Assembly: GCF_020740795.1 (NCBI RefSeq)
Contig: NC_067285.1
Coordinates: 78,966,842 to 79,030,841 of the forward strand
Origin: Apus apus
Taxonomy: Eukaryota; Chordata; Aves; Apodiformes; Apodidae
DNA: 64,000 nt
Direction of reading: 5' to 3'
Each line of letters starts with the position of its first letter. Position 1 is the stretch's first letter. Below, piece by piece: positions 41,056 to 52,100 of this stretch. The position numbers and the translations under genes were made by a program. Below the pieces are notes generated by a model. The model did not search any database. It worked only from the letters and a program-made list of their open reading frames with translations, and was not told the DNA's origin.

Positions 41056-44000
41056 GCCGAAAGCCGAGAGATTAATACAATGCAAAGGCCTCTGAGGGAA
41101 GAAGTATGATTTTCAGTGTTTGAAAGCAATCCTCACTTTAAGTTCCTGATCAAAAATGGAAAAACATTACTCTGCTGAAAATTCGCATGGCAAACTAGCC
41201 AAGATTTTAAAAGATTGATATTTTATTTTTAAAAAATCTCTAGAGAAATCAAGAATACAGCAATTGAAAGCTATTTTACTAAAGTAGTAGTGATTTGCTT
41301 ACAACCTAACAGTCATTGACAGGTGAATCTGTCATACTGTTAATCACTATTCAAGGAAATCCTGGTAATATTGTGACAATATTGAGAGATTAGTATTTTT
41401 TTAATATAACTGCACACATAATTAAGTGGTTTGGGGTTGTTTTTTTTTTTTTTCATCCTCCATGTGTCTTACTGTAACTCATGTCCTGCTTTGGCAACTT
41501 AATTAATTAAACTTATAAATAAGAAATTGACTTTCCTGTTTAGTATATGAAATGGAACTCTAGGAATATGCTTATCTGTGACCAGTTTTCAAACAGTATA
41601 AATTAGGATGGTACTATTAAGTTTAAATTACCCATTTTACTTCCAATCCATTAATTAGAAGCTATTTCAACACACACTCCATGTTCAGTGAGAATAGTAG
41701 GTTAAGTTGTAGCATTTTACGGTGGCTGCAACAATGAAATAAATGCAATAAGCTTCCACACTCAAACTGTTATTCACAGCTTAGTTCATAACTTCATATC
41801 TATTTCCAAAGAGCTTCCTTGGTCTAAATATTACAAAAACTGCAGCTATAAAAAACAAAGCTACAATAGTATGTTTTCTGTAATGGAAAATAAGAAAATT
41901 CCACCTATAAAAAGATCCCAGAACTCAAGGCATTATTTATTTTGAGAAAATTAACACAAAATAGCTTAAGTATGCATCTATATCAACTATATATGACCTT
42001 CAACATTAACTGGCAGACCAGGAATTCATAACCAGAACACATTTTCTGAAGAGTGCAACTATTTGGATTAATTGCATTAACAGACTTAATTTAGGAGGAT
42101 TTGAGAATGTTTTTACAAGGTTTAGGAAGGATTTCATTAGGATTACATGATGAACAATTTTGAGTGTGCTTAACTGCTCACATTAACTCTCTAGGCACCA
42201 TGAAAAAGATCAGTCATCCACTGCTTATTAATTCTTATCCAAGACTTTTTCACCATAAAGAGAATGTCTTTGTAGTTAACTGTGTACTTCAAACAGCCAG
42301 AAGAAAAACATTGCCTTAGCAAGAATCTCAATGCTGATGTTCTTCTTCAGACTGCTGGATTAGAAGAAGGTGTCCTTGTATTCTGCATATTTCTGTTCTC
42401 TCATGTTCCGTTCAGAGAAATGTAACTTTACAATTTGGTCTAAAATGATATTTCATGTAAATTCACCTATATTTGCCATATGGTAATACTCCTTGCCAAG
42501 ATCTTTTTTCAAAGCTTTGTTAATTGCAAATTTAACTTATATATTTAAACTGTGCAGCAATGTACTAATACATTAATCCAAGAGAGAAAATGCACATAAA
42601 ATGAAGAGTATGAGAAATTGCATGCTGGTAGCTGTACAAATTAACAACATCAATTTTATGCCAAATGTCCTGCAACATGAACCGGTACAACATGGCAGGG
42701 AACTGGGGCTTCTGTAAAAATTCTGGAAAATGGAATTTAAAAAAGGATAATTCTGGGAAATATGAAAATTTCTGAAATAAATATACTTTTTTTTTTTTTT
42801 TCTGTTTTTCTTATAAGATCACAACTGCAATATACCTGCTATGACAGAAAACTGTGCCCAGTTCTGAGCATACTGTTCTATCATATGATATTATTTGAAT
42901 GTAAATATTGCAAGTGCATAAACAAGTCAAGAAATAATGCCTGAGAACACCACTGCAGAAAAAAAAATAAAATTAAGAGGCAGCTGCGCACACAGCTACA
43001 ATAACAGGGGACAAATTTATGAGCATATGTAGATTTATTCAATGTCTGTTTTAAAAATAGATTCTACCTTTCATTGCAGGTGACTTGCCATTATTTGGTA
43101 TATCAATTATCATAGTACAGTAGCATGCCATGATTTTGTTGATGTAACAGCAGACAGGAAGTAAAAAATAGTCAAATGTTAAACTTATACACAAGTGAGA
43201 TTTATTTCCTTATTTGTTCTTGAAATTTGCACATTTAATTACCTGTGGGAGAGATTATTTCTTGTGGATTTTTCAAAGTCAAAATAAGGTGTGAACTACT
43301 ACTGATGAAGTTACCTGCCAAGAAATGTTATATTCTGATAAAGAACCCTGAAATAAATTTAATGAAAGCTTTTATTTTGTAAGCAATCCATCATCTTCCT
43401 TTTAAAATTTGTATCTTACAAAGCATGTTTCCTTATAGTTAGGAATTGCAGTGTTGACACTGAATGGCAGCAACTGAGATTTCTTGACTCAAGGAATAAT
43501 TGTTACAAAAGCAACTAAATTTATTCCACTTGGAACACTGTAACATACTGTTATGTATTTCTGTCTTGGCTGCACTACCATGTCTTTAACAATATTTTTG
43601 CCCAACAACCAGTCTTCATTCAGATGCTGCCATTTAGGTACTTTCACCTAAAAACCATCCTGATTTAGAGTTCAGCATGGGGCACTTGTTTCAAACTATA
43701 AAATTGTCAGACCGCTATCTCTTAGAGTGCTATTACCTCTCTTCCTTTCTTTACAACCATATCCTTAAACACTTTTCTTAAAGCAAAGAAACTTCCAAAT
43801 ATTTATCAACAACCACCAAACACTTAAATATAAAGCTCACCAACAGCTGGCATATACCTGGAATTTAGCTTTTAGTGGAATAAAAGTACACGCAAAAGGT
43901 AAGTTACTGCAGAATCCCTAGTTAAATTCATTGCTTACCTGAATGCAAAAAGGAGAAAGGAACCTTAATGAAAGGTTAATATTGCAGCTTTTGATGCATC

Positions 44001-44299
44001 TGTAGAATTGAAAACTCAATCTGCAGTAACACACTGCACAAACCGTCTACTGAAAAATAGCCAGTTATACAATCCCTTATAATGAAAAATGTTTTGATAG
44101 TCAAGTAACTTGTTATGGTCTGTAGCTTTAAGGTGCTTACATAGGAATATAGACACCTAGAGTTATGACACCTATAGACATATAGAGTTATGTCTAATGT
44201 CTAACTGCCTTGGAGGAACAGAAAGGCAGGACTCTAGGGCAGCAGAAACATCAGTATGACTTTCATATACCATTTTGGAACTTTGGTGACTTTTTCTCT

Positions 44300-44586
44300 C
44301 TAGTCTCTTCTCCCAAGTAACTAGAGATAGGATGAGAGAAAATGGGTTTAAGTTGTACCAGGGGAGGTTTAGGATGGATATTAAAAAAATGTCTTTACTG
44401 AGAGTGGTAAGGCATTGGAATGGGCTGCCCAAGAAGGTGGTGGAGTCACCATCCCTGGAGGTGTTCAAGAAGCATTTAGATGTGGTGCTTCAGGATATAG
44501 TTTTGTGATTGTGGTAGTTGGGTTATGGTTGGATTCAATGATCTTGAAGGTCTTTTCCAACCTTAATGATACTATGATTCTATAAT
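44300..44586 (+). mobile_element. CR1 LINE 3' fragment
   Basis: A frame from about 44307 reads [15 protein letters not shown], then [20 protein letters not shown] and [19 protein letters not shown], ending at TGA at about 44507: the CR1 ORF2 C-terminus. The 3'UTR (GGTTGGATTCAATGATCTTG) and tail (TACTATGATTCTATA) follow. It is 5'-truncated and diverged. Confidence 0.92.
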
Positions 44587-44756
44587 GGACTGTTTATATA
44601 AGAAATAATATTAAGAGATTTCAATCAGTGTGAGTACGCCTTAGGAGGTGGACACTAGGAAATGGTGTATAACATTCTAGGTTCAAATGCAAGTTCCCTC
44701 AATCTTCTTAAGAGCTGTGGTTTGTTATGCCCATTCTTACTTCAAATGTAGCATTT

Positions 44757-45386
44757 TCACAATCACAGAATCACCAAGGCTGGAAAAGACCTTTAAGATC
44801 AGCACGTCCAGCCTAGGACCTAACACCACCACATCAGCTAGATCATGGCATTAAGTGCCACATCCAGGGATGGTGCCTCCACCACTTCCCTGGGAAGTCC
44901 ATTCCAATGTCTAATCACCCTCTCTGTGAGGAAGTACTTCCTAGTATTCAACCTAGACCTCCCCTGGAGCAGCTTGAGGCCCTGCCCTCTTGTCTTGTTG
45001 CTAGCTGCCTGGAAAAAGAGCCCAGCCCCCACCCGAGTACCACTTCCCTTTAGGTAGCTGAAGAGAATGATGAGGTCCCTCTGGTTCTCCTCTTCTGCAG
45101 GCTAAACCCAGCTCCCTCAGCCTATCCCTATAAGACTTTCCCTCTAGTCCTGTCACCAGCTTTGTTGCTTTCCTCTGGACCTGCTCCAGCACCTCAATAT
45201 CCTTCTTGAAGTGAGGAGCCCAGAACTGGACACGGGACTTGAGATGAGGCCTCTCCAGTGCTGTGAGAATTACATCCCTGCTCCTGCTGGCCACACTATT
45301 CCTGATACAAGCCAGGATGCCATTGGCCTTCTGGGCCACCTGGGCACACTGCTGGCTCATGTTCAACCGGTTATCATATAAAGACT
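44757..45386 (-). mobile_element. CR1 LINE 3' fragment, antisense, next to the NEIL3 promoter
   Basis: The + strand begins with the inverted CR1 tail (CACAATCACAGAATCACCAAGG). The minus strand encodes ORF2 C-terminal motifs including [50 protein letters not shown] and [15 protein letters not shown], with frameshifts. It ends about 230 bp before the CpG island and about 650 bp before the NEIL3 start codon. Together with the oppositely oriented copy at 44300-44586 it forms a tail-to-tail CR1 pair. Confidence 0.94.
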
Positions 45387-45970
45387 GCAATTAACTTCCA
45401 ACTGTCCATTGAATAAGTCTTACATGTATATGTATTTGTAAGAGTGTTTTAGACAATACCAGGAAGCCTGCGAGAGTTAATTACGTATTTGAGGACATTA
45501 GAAGTTCACGTTTAAGAACAAAATGAACAAATAAGCGATACCATATATTCTCTGAAGGGTCTCACAAACCAAAGCCTTCCGATTTAACATTCCTGCTCAT
45601 GTTAAGTGTAGTCTAAACTCAAGCACCAGCTGGCCGGGGCTGGAAAAGAAGCCAGAGGCGGGTTAGGCCGGGCCCGCCCCTCTGGCCCAGGCCGGCGGCT
45701 GCCGTTCCCCCCGCCCCCGGGAGAGGGACGCTCCCCGGGCGCCCCTCACCCAGCCCCGCAGCCGGGCCCTGCCTGCCCGCCCAGCCGCTAAGGGCTGCTC
45801 AGCTGCACCCGTGGCGTTACTTTCCGTCCGTCTCGGCCTGGACTCCCCCGTGGGAGCCCCGGGCGTCCCACGGCAGCCATGCCAGCCCGACCGTGGGCCT
45901 CGGCGCTCACCGGGACGGTCTGGCGGAGGCGGGGCGGGCCCCGGGCCAGCGGCAGCACCGCCCCCGGGCC

Positions 45971-45985
45971 AGCGGCAGATTTGAA
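45971..45985 (+). promoter_or_regulatory. CDE/CHR-like cell-cycle element
   Basis: The sequence is AGCGG-CAGA-TTTGAA. TTTGAA is the canonical CHR core bound by DREAM/MuvB complexes, and a GGCGG-like CDE exactly four bases upstream is the arrangement described for S/G2/M genes. It sits 48 bp upstream of the NEIL3 ATG in the CpG island, and NEIL3 is known to be expressed mainly in proliferating S/G2 cells. The CDE half is one base off the usual GGCGG. Confidence 0.55.
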
Positions 45986-46012
45986 GGGAAGAGGCGGGCG
46001 GGCGGGAAGCGC

Positions 46013-46020
46013 TTGGCGGG
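46013..46020 (+). promoter_or_regulatory. E2F-like site
   Basis: TTGGCGGG lies 13 bp before the start codon and matches E2F-family sites of the TTGGCGGGAA type. In a GC-rich island such matches are common by chance, but the position beside a CHR-like element makes cell-cycle control plausible. Confidence 0.4.
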
Positions 46021-46032
46021 CGCTCTGCCGCC

Positions 46033-46149
46033 ATGGTGGAGGGCCCGGGCTGCACGCTGTACGGAGAGAGGCTGCGGGCGCGGGTGCGGCGCGGACAGGC
46101 GGTGCGGAGCGCCCGGGGCAGCGTCCCGCCAGCCGGGGCCGGCAGCGCG
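46033..46149 (+). CDS. NEIL3: NEIL3 exon 1 (residues 1-39)
   Basis: It encodes MVEGPGCTLYGERLRARV and the start of the N-lobe. The ATG has a strong Kozak context (GCCGCCATGG). I chose the donor GCG|GTGAGG, the best consensus, which leaves phase 0 and joins the phase-0 exon 2. The segment after ARGS differs from mammals and is about 13 residues shorter; later in-phase donors at 46225 (TGG|GTGTGC) and 46237 (GTG|GTAAAC) would lengthen it to 64 or 68 codons. Confidence 0.75.
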
Positions 46150-49100
46150 GTGAGGGGCCGGGGCAGCCGCCTCCTTCGGGCAGCTGAGGGCCGGGCAAGG
46201 GGGGTGGAGAGCTTGAGCCCCTGGGTGTGCGCGGTGGTAAACGCCGCCGTGTTTGGGGGAGAGGAAATGTCTCTCGGAACCTTGAGGAGCCGCCGGGGTG
46301 CGGCGACGCGGGGCTGACCGCAGAGCAGGGGTGTTGGTGCAGCCGCTGTGGCCTCCCCGCCTGCCGCGGGCTCCTGCGCCACAGCGGCCTTCGTGTGGGC
46401 TGGCGGGACTGGGTACTGGCTCTGTTCTTCCTTTTAATAATAAAATATTAATGTCATCAGCGTAACAAATAAGCCTTAGCAGGTCGGAGATGTAAAGAGG
46501 TGCTGAAGCTGTGAAAGCAGGGATTTTTTTGAAATAAGGGAGGAAAGCTTTTAGAATCACTGGTGTTCACTTAGGGTAAATTTTAAAGTGTCTTGGCTTC
46601 AGGAAACCTACAATACAAGGAACATGATAGTAGCAGTCCCTATTTTTAATTTTTTGTGGTCTCACGAGTTTGAAACATGATGAAAGGTACACGCTGACCT
46701 GCAGAAAAAGAGCTTTTAAATCTAGATTTTTTTTTAAAGGTAATTTTAATTATACCAAGCATTTAAATAGTTGGCATCTGCTCTCATTGTGCATAGTATG
46801 CCATTCCTTTACTAACTTTTATCCTTTCCATTGGCAGCATAAAATAATTCGTCAGACTTTCAACTGGCAGAAAAAGAACAATACCTCTGTGGGCTCAGTG
46901 GAGGCTCTTCTGTGACACACCGTGCCCCACGTGAAACACTGAAAACATATTATTAGCTTGGGTAGGAACTCCAGTGGGAGGCATTTGGAGAAGGATGTAG
47001 GTCTGCAAATGACAGAAATGACACTGACAAGTACTTAATATTCAAACTGTACCTGTTTAGTTAACATCACCCTGAAACTCTTATTCTGAATTCATGACTT
47101 GCAGGAAAGGGCATAAAATACCCTGATAAAAAAGGTGTATTGTTTCAATTTGGGAAGAATTTGCACTGGCAGTAGTGACTTTCTTTCCTGGGTTAATAGT
47201 CTCATTGGTTTTGATAGAACTGCTTAAGGAGAACAGGTTTAATATTGTCCAAATTGGAGAATCAGTTCATCAGGTATGTGTACCGTTGCTAGAATCAAAA
47301 TAGTGTAAATTCTATTTTAAATTATGTGTGTGTGGCCTTATTTTCAGACTGCTGCAAGTGGGAAGAGAACCTCTGGTCATGATTTCCTTATTGGACATGT
47401 TTACAGGGGTGTGGAAACATTGGGAAAGGAACTTTTTATGTATTTTGATCAGAAGGCTTTGAGGTAAGAAGTGAGAAAAAGGCTTCCTATGTGTTCAGCC
47501 TGTATGTCTGGTGGGTATTGTCTTTTCTTGCTATTGTCAGTTTCAGAGATTTGGAAGTTAGTTTTATGGCACCGCCTCTCAGCAGCCTCTGCAGTACTGG
47601 AAATACCGGATATATGGTCACTTACATGTTCAGATAATTTGCTGCCTAATCTTGGCCCTTACAACTTGATAATGTGAATGTGATGGTTTTTTTCATCTCC
47701 ACATAGTAGTTTGACTGTGCTGCCACCAATCTTTCAGTTTGTGGTGAAAAATGTTTTAATTAGAAGCAAATTCTTACAATGTTGTGTAGCACTAAATAAT
47801 TTTAAAACCTCTCCTTTTCACATTAAAACAACAACAAAAAATATCAGCTCCTTACTACTAGCTGTTATTAAACAACAGATCCTAGGTTCAATTCACATGG
47901 CTTTTTATTTGTAATTAAAATGAGATTTCATTTTTGCCCTGTTTCAGAATGTGATGGAGGCACCCAAAAACACGGGAGCTGGCTAAAGGAATATTTATTC
48001 CAAGCAACACTGTTTGGCCCTCCAGTAAATAAAAAATACCACAGATTTGGATGTCAGTCGAGAATATTAATGCGCTACACCACAACTACTTAAGAATTCC
48101 CAAGATTTTTTTACTAGTCTTAACATCGATAATCCCACGTGATAATGATAATAATCCCACATGTGCACACTCAGACAAAAGGCAAAGCCTCCCCCTCTGG
48201 TACCCGGAACCACTTGCCCAACAGGGACAAGGCTCACTCAAAGATCTGTCTAGGAGAAATATATCACTCACCAAAGACGAGGTCACTCAATCTCAAGAAG
48301 TTTCCTTAGGTGGCATCCTGACCTAAGGGGGTAGGCTTCTTGCCAGACCCACTAATCCAAGGGAAAACCCAGTTTCCTGGTGGTGAACTCTGTTTTATTG
48401 ACTCATTCAGACCTGACCTGTGGTCACTCATTATTCTACCCTGGTCATGACACCCCATTGGCTCGGACCCTGTTCATTGTCAGGGGTTCCCCCCCAGCAA
48501 TCCTCTAATTGCCCACGAAAACCAGGTGCCTCCTGTCCGCTGGCAGTTCCACAGCCCAGCAGGGGTTAAGACCAGAAATCGGTCTCTGCGCCACCCGGTC
48601 TGACCTAACAAAAGTGGGCACATCAGGGGTTCTTTTGCTAGCTCCAGAGAGCTTAACAAATCATATATAACTATCCGCCAGCAGCGGCGGCGGGGTGGGG
48701 GCACCAGTGCTCTGCCACACAGGACATCAAAGTTAATAAAACACATTGGAGTAAAATTTTGTAATTTCCCAAGTCTTTTGATTGTAATTATGTAGCGGTG
48801 ATTCGGTTATTTTCTTTTTAGTAATGAGATGATAAGTCACAAAGGTAGCTAACAGTTGTTATTCTTAGTACTCTTTTTAGGCAGTGTACTGGAGCTTCCT
48901 ACATGAAACCACCAGCTATTAACGTGCATGCTATTTATTTTTTAAAAATCTTTCTGGAAGCATTAATGCATTAACATTTGGCAGCAACATGCAAGAGTTT
49001 GCTTTAAAAATAAATTTGACTAGTTAAGCCTGTGCAGTACTGCTCATGGCACTTGAGAACTGGAAATAGCTGTTGAAGAAAGATACAAGTAGCTGAAATA

Positions 49101-52100
49101 ACTGTATCAACTGAGTTGACTTGAGTTTTGGAAAGACACAGACTTTGAAAAATTAAAAAAGTAATAAATGCTATGAGGAAGTTACATAAAGAGTTGACAT
49201 TAAGACTATGCTTAATAAAATGTGTCTTAACCTATCTAAACATTTAAAATGCTTGTCCTTCCTGAAATGTAATAAAGAAAGTTTAAAAGGAAATATCCCA
49301 CCTGATGTTGCATTTCCTTGGTCGTTTGTGTAGTTTGATCTGTTAAATCTTTCTGTAGCTACAAAATAATCCACCTTTTCCTGATATACAATGTATAGAA
49401 GTAGGGCACTCCCTCTTTCTTACTTTTTTTAGGCTTGAATGTACCAGGTGAATTTGTAATAAAGAAAGTGTATAAGACCACAATCAAACTTGCCCTTTGC
49501 TCAAGTATACTAGCTCCCAGTAGAATATATTTTAAAATTTAAGACCTGTCAAAGCATTAGTGATCTGTAAGAGGAATACTTGAAAGAGTCTGTTCCGTTC
49601 CTTTGCCATCTGTGCATTTTTCAGTTTATTTCTTTTATTATTTTTTGATTGACCTGCAAGTTTTGCCTTGGTTGTCAGCTAAGAAAAGCAGAAAACAACA
49701 TATGGCAGATGTTAATTACTTCGTTTATGGTGTTATTGCAAGTAGCTTTGATATGATAACAGTGTTGGCAATGTGAGGACTGAGATCTTTGCTTTCATAC
49801 CAGGTGACTTCTGCCAGATTTAACAGAAAATTGCATGGTAAAGTAGCTTCAGTCTCCCTGAGGACTTAAGAACCTATGTTGAAAGACTAGTGCATCAAGA
49901 GAAAAATTTCTAAGTGCAGTATACCAGAAAAGTGTGTTATTTAACGACCAGATTTGACTTCTTTAAAAGGACTTGTGAAGACCACTGGAAAACTGCTAGG
50001 GTTTGGAGTGTTTCTAACTTGGGTAGGGTTCTCTCTGGAATTTGAGCACTATGTAATAAGTAGTTTGTTGCTGTGTTACTCTTGATGACTAGAATTAATA
50101 TACCTACATACTGACTTGATAAGGTAATAATAGGTCATAACTTTAAAAAATAGACTAGTGTGATGCTTGGAAACATTGTTAAAATACCCATAAGAACTCT
50201 CTTTCTCTCCAAGGATTCACTTCGGTATGAACGGTTCCATGTGCATCAATCCTGATGGAAGCAAAGACAGAAATGAAGCCCTATCAGTTTTGGAGCTACA
50301 GCTTACAGAAGATACAGTTTGTTTTTATAATGTGACAGCAGAGTATAGGTAAAGCAGAAGCTAACCAAATTAAACACAGCTTGATTTCTTTCTTTTTATA
50401 ACATTCTTTTAAGAACATAGTGAAGAACCACACACAAATCATTAAGGACTTGCATAAAAGCCATTATAGACACAAAGAAGCAAACCAAAACTTTCTAAGG
50501 GTATCATATTTATTGGTATAGTAATTTAATTTTGTTAGTTTTGTATCAGAATTTACATACAGCTAAAGTAGTTCTATGCTACAGCCTTATTTGATAGTGA
50601 CAAGACTGGTAATTAAACTTGAATTTAATTCTATTCCTTAGATCTGAATGCTGAACCACATGGCTTCTTTAATTTACATGCAAACCTCAGTTCCTTAAAA
50701 ATGAGGATATGTGATGATTGCTTGTTTCAAATTTGTATGCTCCCAAGGTTGTGTTTTTATTTTTGTTTGCTTTCTAGAAGTAAATTAGTATAACTGTTCT
50801 AATTGATATTAAGTGGATGTTTTTGTCTATAAGCATTGTACTTCTCACTGCTAAGAAAATTCACATAGCAAGCTTGATTTTAAAGAATTTGAGGCTATTT
50901 AATATTATAAAACATAAAAACTTATGTAAGCCTGACACTTATTGTACTGTATTATTTTCAAACTATTCTTAAATTTAAAAATATGCTTAGCCTAATCAAG
51001 TCATGTTGTAACTGCTGGACCATGTAAACATACAGTTAGTTTTGGCTGATGGTCCAAACAAAAGGTCTTTCCATGTTGGAAGTAGTTTTCAAGCAAGTAC
51101 CTAGCAATTATTTTTTGAACTAATATGAACAGAAAAAGGATGAATTATTGTATATTGGACCAGATACATGTTCCATGCATGTATTATTGACTTGGTTTTG
51201 GTGGGGGTGATTAATGTCTGTGTGTCTTCCTGTCACTGGGATTTTCATGGTTTCTGTTATCTGCATATGAAGTATGTTATTTTTCATGTATTTTAAAAAC
51301 CATACTGCTACATGGCATTTAATGAAAATAAAACTAAATTTCAATGTCTTTTTTTTTTTCTTCAAGAAATGCAGCAGAGAGTGAGCAGAAAGTGAGAATG
51401 ATGGAAAGCTTGGATGTCTGTTCTCCAAAGTTTAGCTTCTCAAGAGCAGAAAGTGAGATCAAGCAGCAGAAAACCCGCCTGTTGTGTGATGTGTTGCTGG
51501 ATCAAGCAGTATTGCCTGGAGTAGGAAATATCATAAAAAATGAAGCACTGTTTGACAGTGGTCTCCATCCAGCTGTTAAGGTGGGTGAGATGTCTCAAGA
51601 TTGTTTTTAATGATAGCAAAGTATTAAGAATGTAAATACATATTTATATAACATTTTTTCATCTTCTTACCTTTCTCATCTGTCATTTCTTAGGTCTTCT
51701 AAGGTACTAAATTAATTTTTTCTCTTTAGAACTGGAGATATTTGTAATGGCATTCCATGGAGCCTGTTGCTGTTACTCTCGCCTCTCAGAGTGGACATAT
51801 TTATGAGGCTAAGCCTTTTCTCTTACAATTTTGAAGCTTCTCCTTAGTAGGGAACTCATTTTACTTTCAGATCCTGACTTGGACACCCTGTTGTGCTATC
51901 GTTAAATTGTCAGCCTATAAATAAAGTGAAGAGTGCTCAGGTTTTCTTCATTCAGTTACTACCTCAACTAGTTTATGTCGCACAGTTGATTATTTTTGCA
52001 GCTGCTTCTTCCACTTCCTGTCTTGCTAGCTGGCATAGTTTGCTTTCCTACTGTTGTTTACTGTGCTTGATTTGATTAAGTTCCTCAAGCATGCATCTTG

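Larger units (their letters stand above)
36626..44299. other. Intergenic AT-rich DNA with homopolymer tracts
   Basis: No gene seen. Visible tracts are an A-rich run at 37033-37060, a (T)17 run at 37770-37786, a (C)25 run at 41031-41055, and T runs at about 41441-41454 and 42788-42802. Open frames of 60-99 codons are chance or derive from these tracts. Confidence 0.5.
45615..46420. promoter_or_regulatory. NEIL3: CpG island promoter of NEIL3
   Basis: Composition changes abruptly from AT-rich to very GC-rich with dense CpG at about 45,615 and falls back near 46,420. The island covers the predicted NEIL3 start codon (46033), exon 1 and the start of intron 1. Several GGGCGG-type Sp1 boxes are present (for example 45932-45938 and 45993-46006). 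I see no TATA box, as expected for a CpG-island gene. The transcription start cannot be fixed from sequence, but the regulatory motifs at 45971-46020 suggest it is close to the start codon. Confidence 0.85.

Noticed and set aside
45663..46560. Long overlapping open frames on the minus strand across the CpG island (up to 239 codons) and plus-strand companions
   Set aside because: GC-rich DNA lacks stop codons by composition. The translations are Pro/Arg/Ala/Gly repeats without domains, and they overlap the NEIL3 promoter and exon 1. A divergent non-coding transcript is possible but not supported.
47163..47274. Exon-like stretch in intron 1 ending CAG|GTATGT (reading ...IVQIGESVHQ)
   Set aside because: The frame needed to join exon 2 requires an exon 1 ending one base into a codon, which none of the plausible exon 1 donors gives. 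All candidate acceptors are weak, and exon 1 joins exon 2 directly in phase 0.
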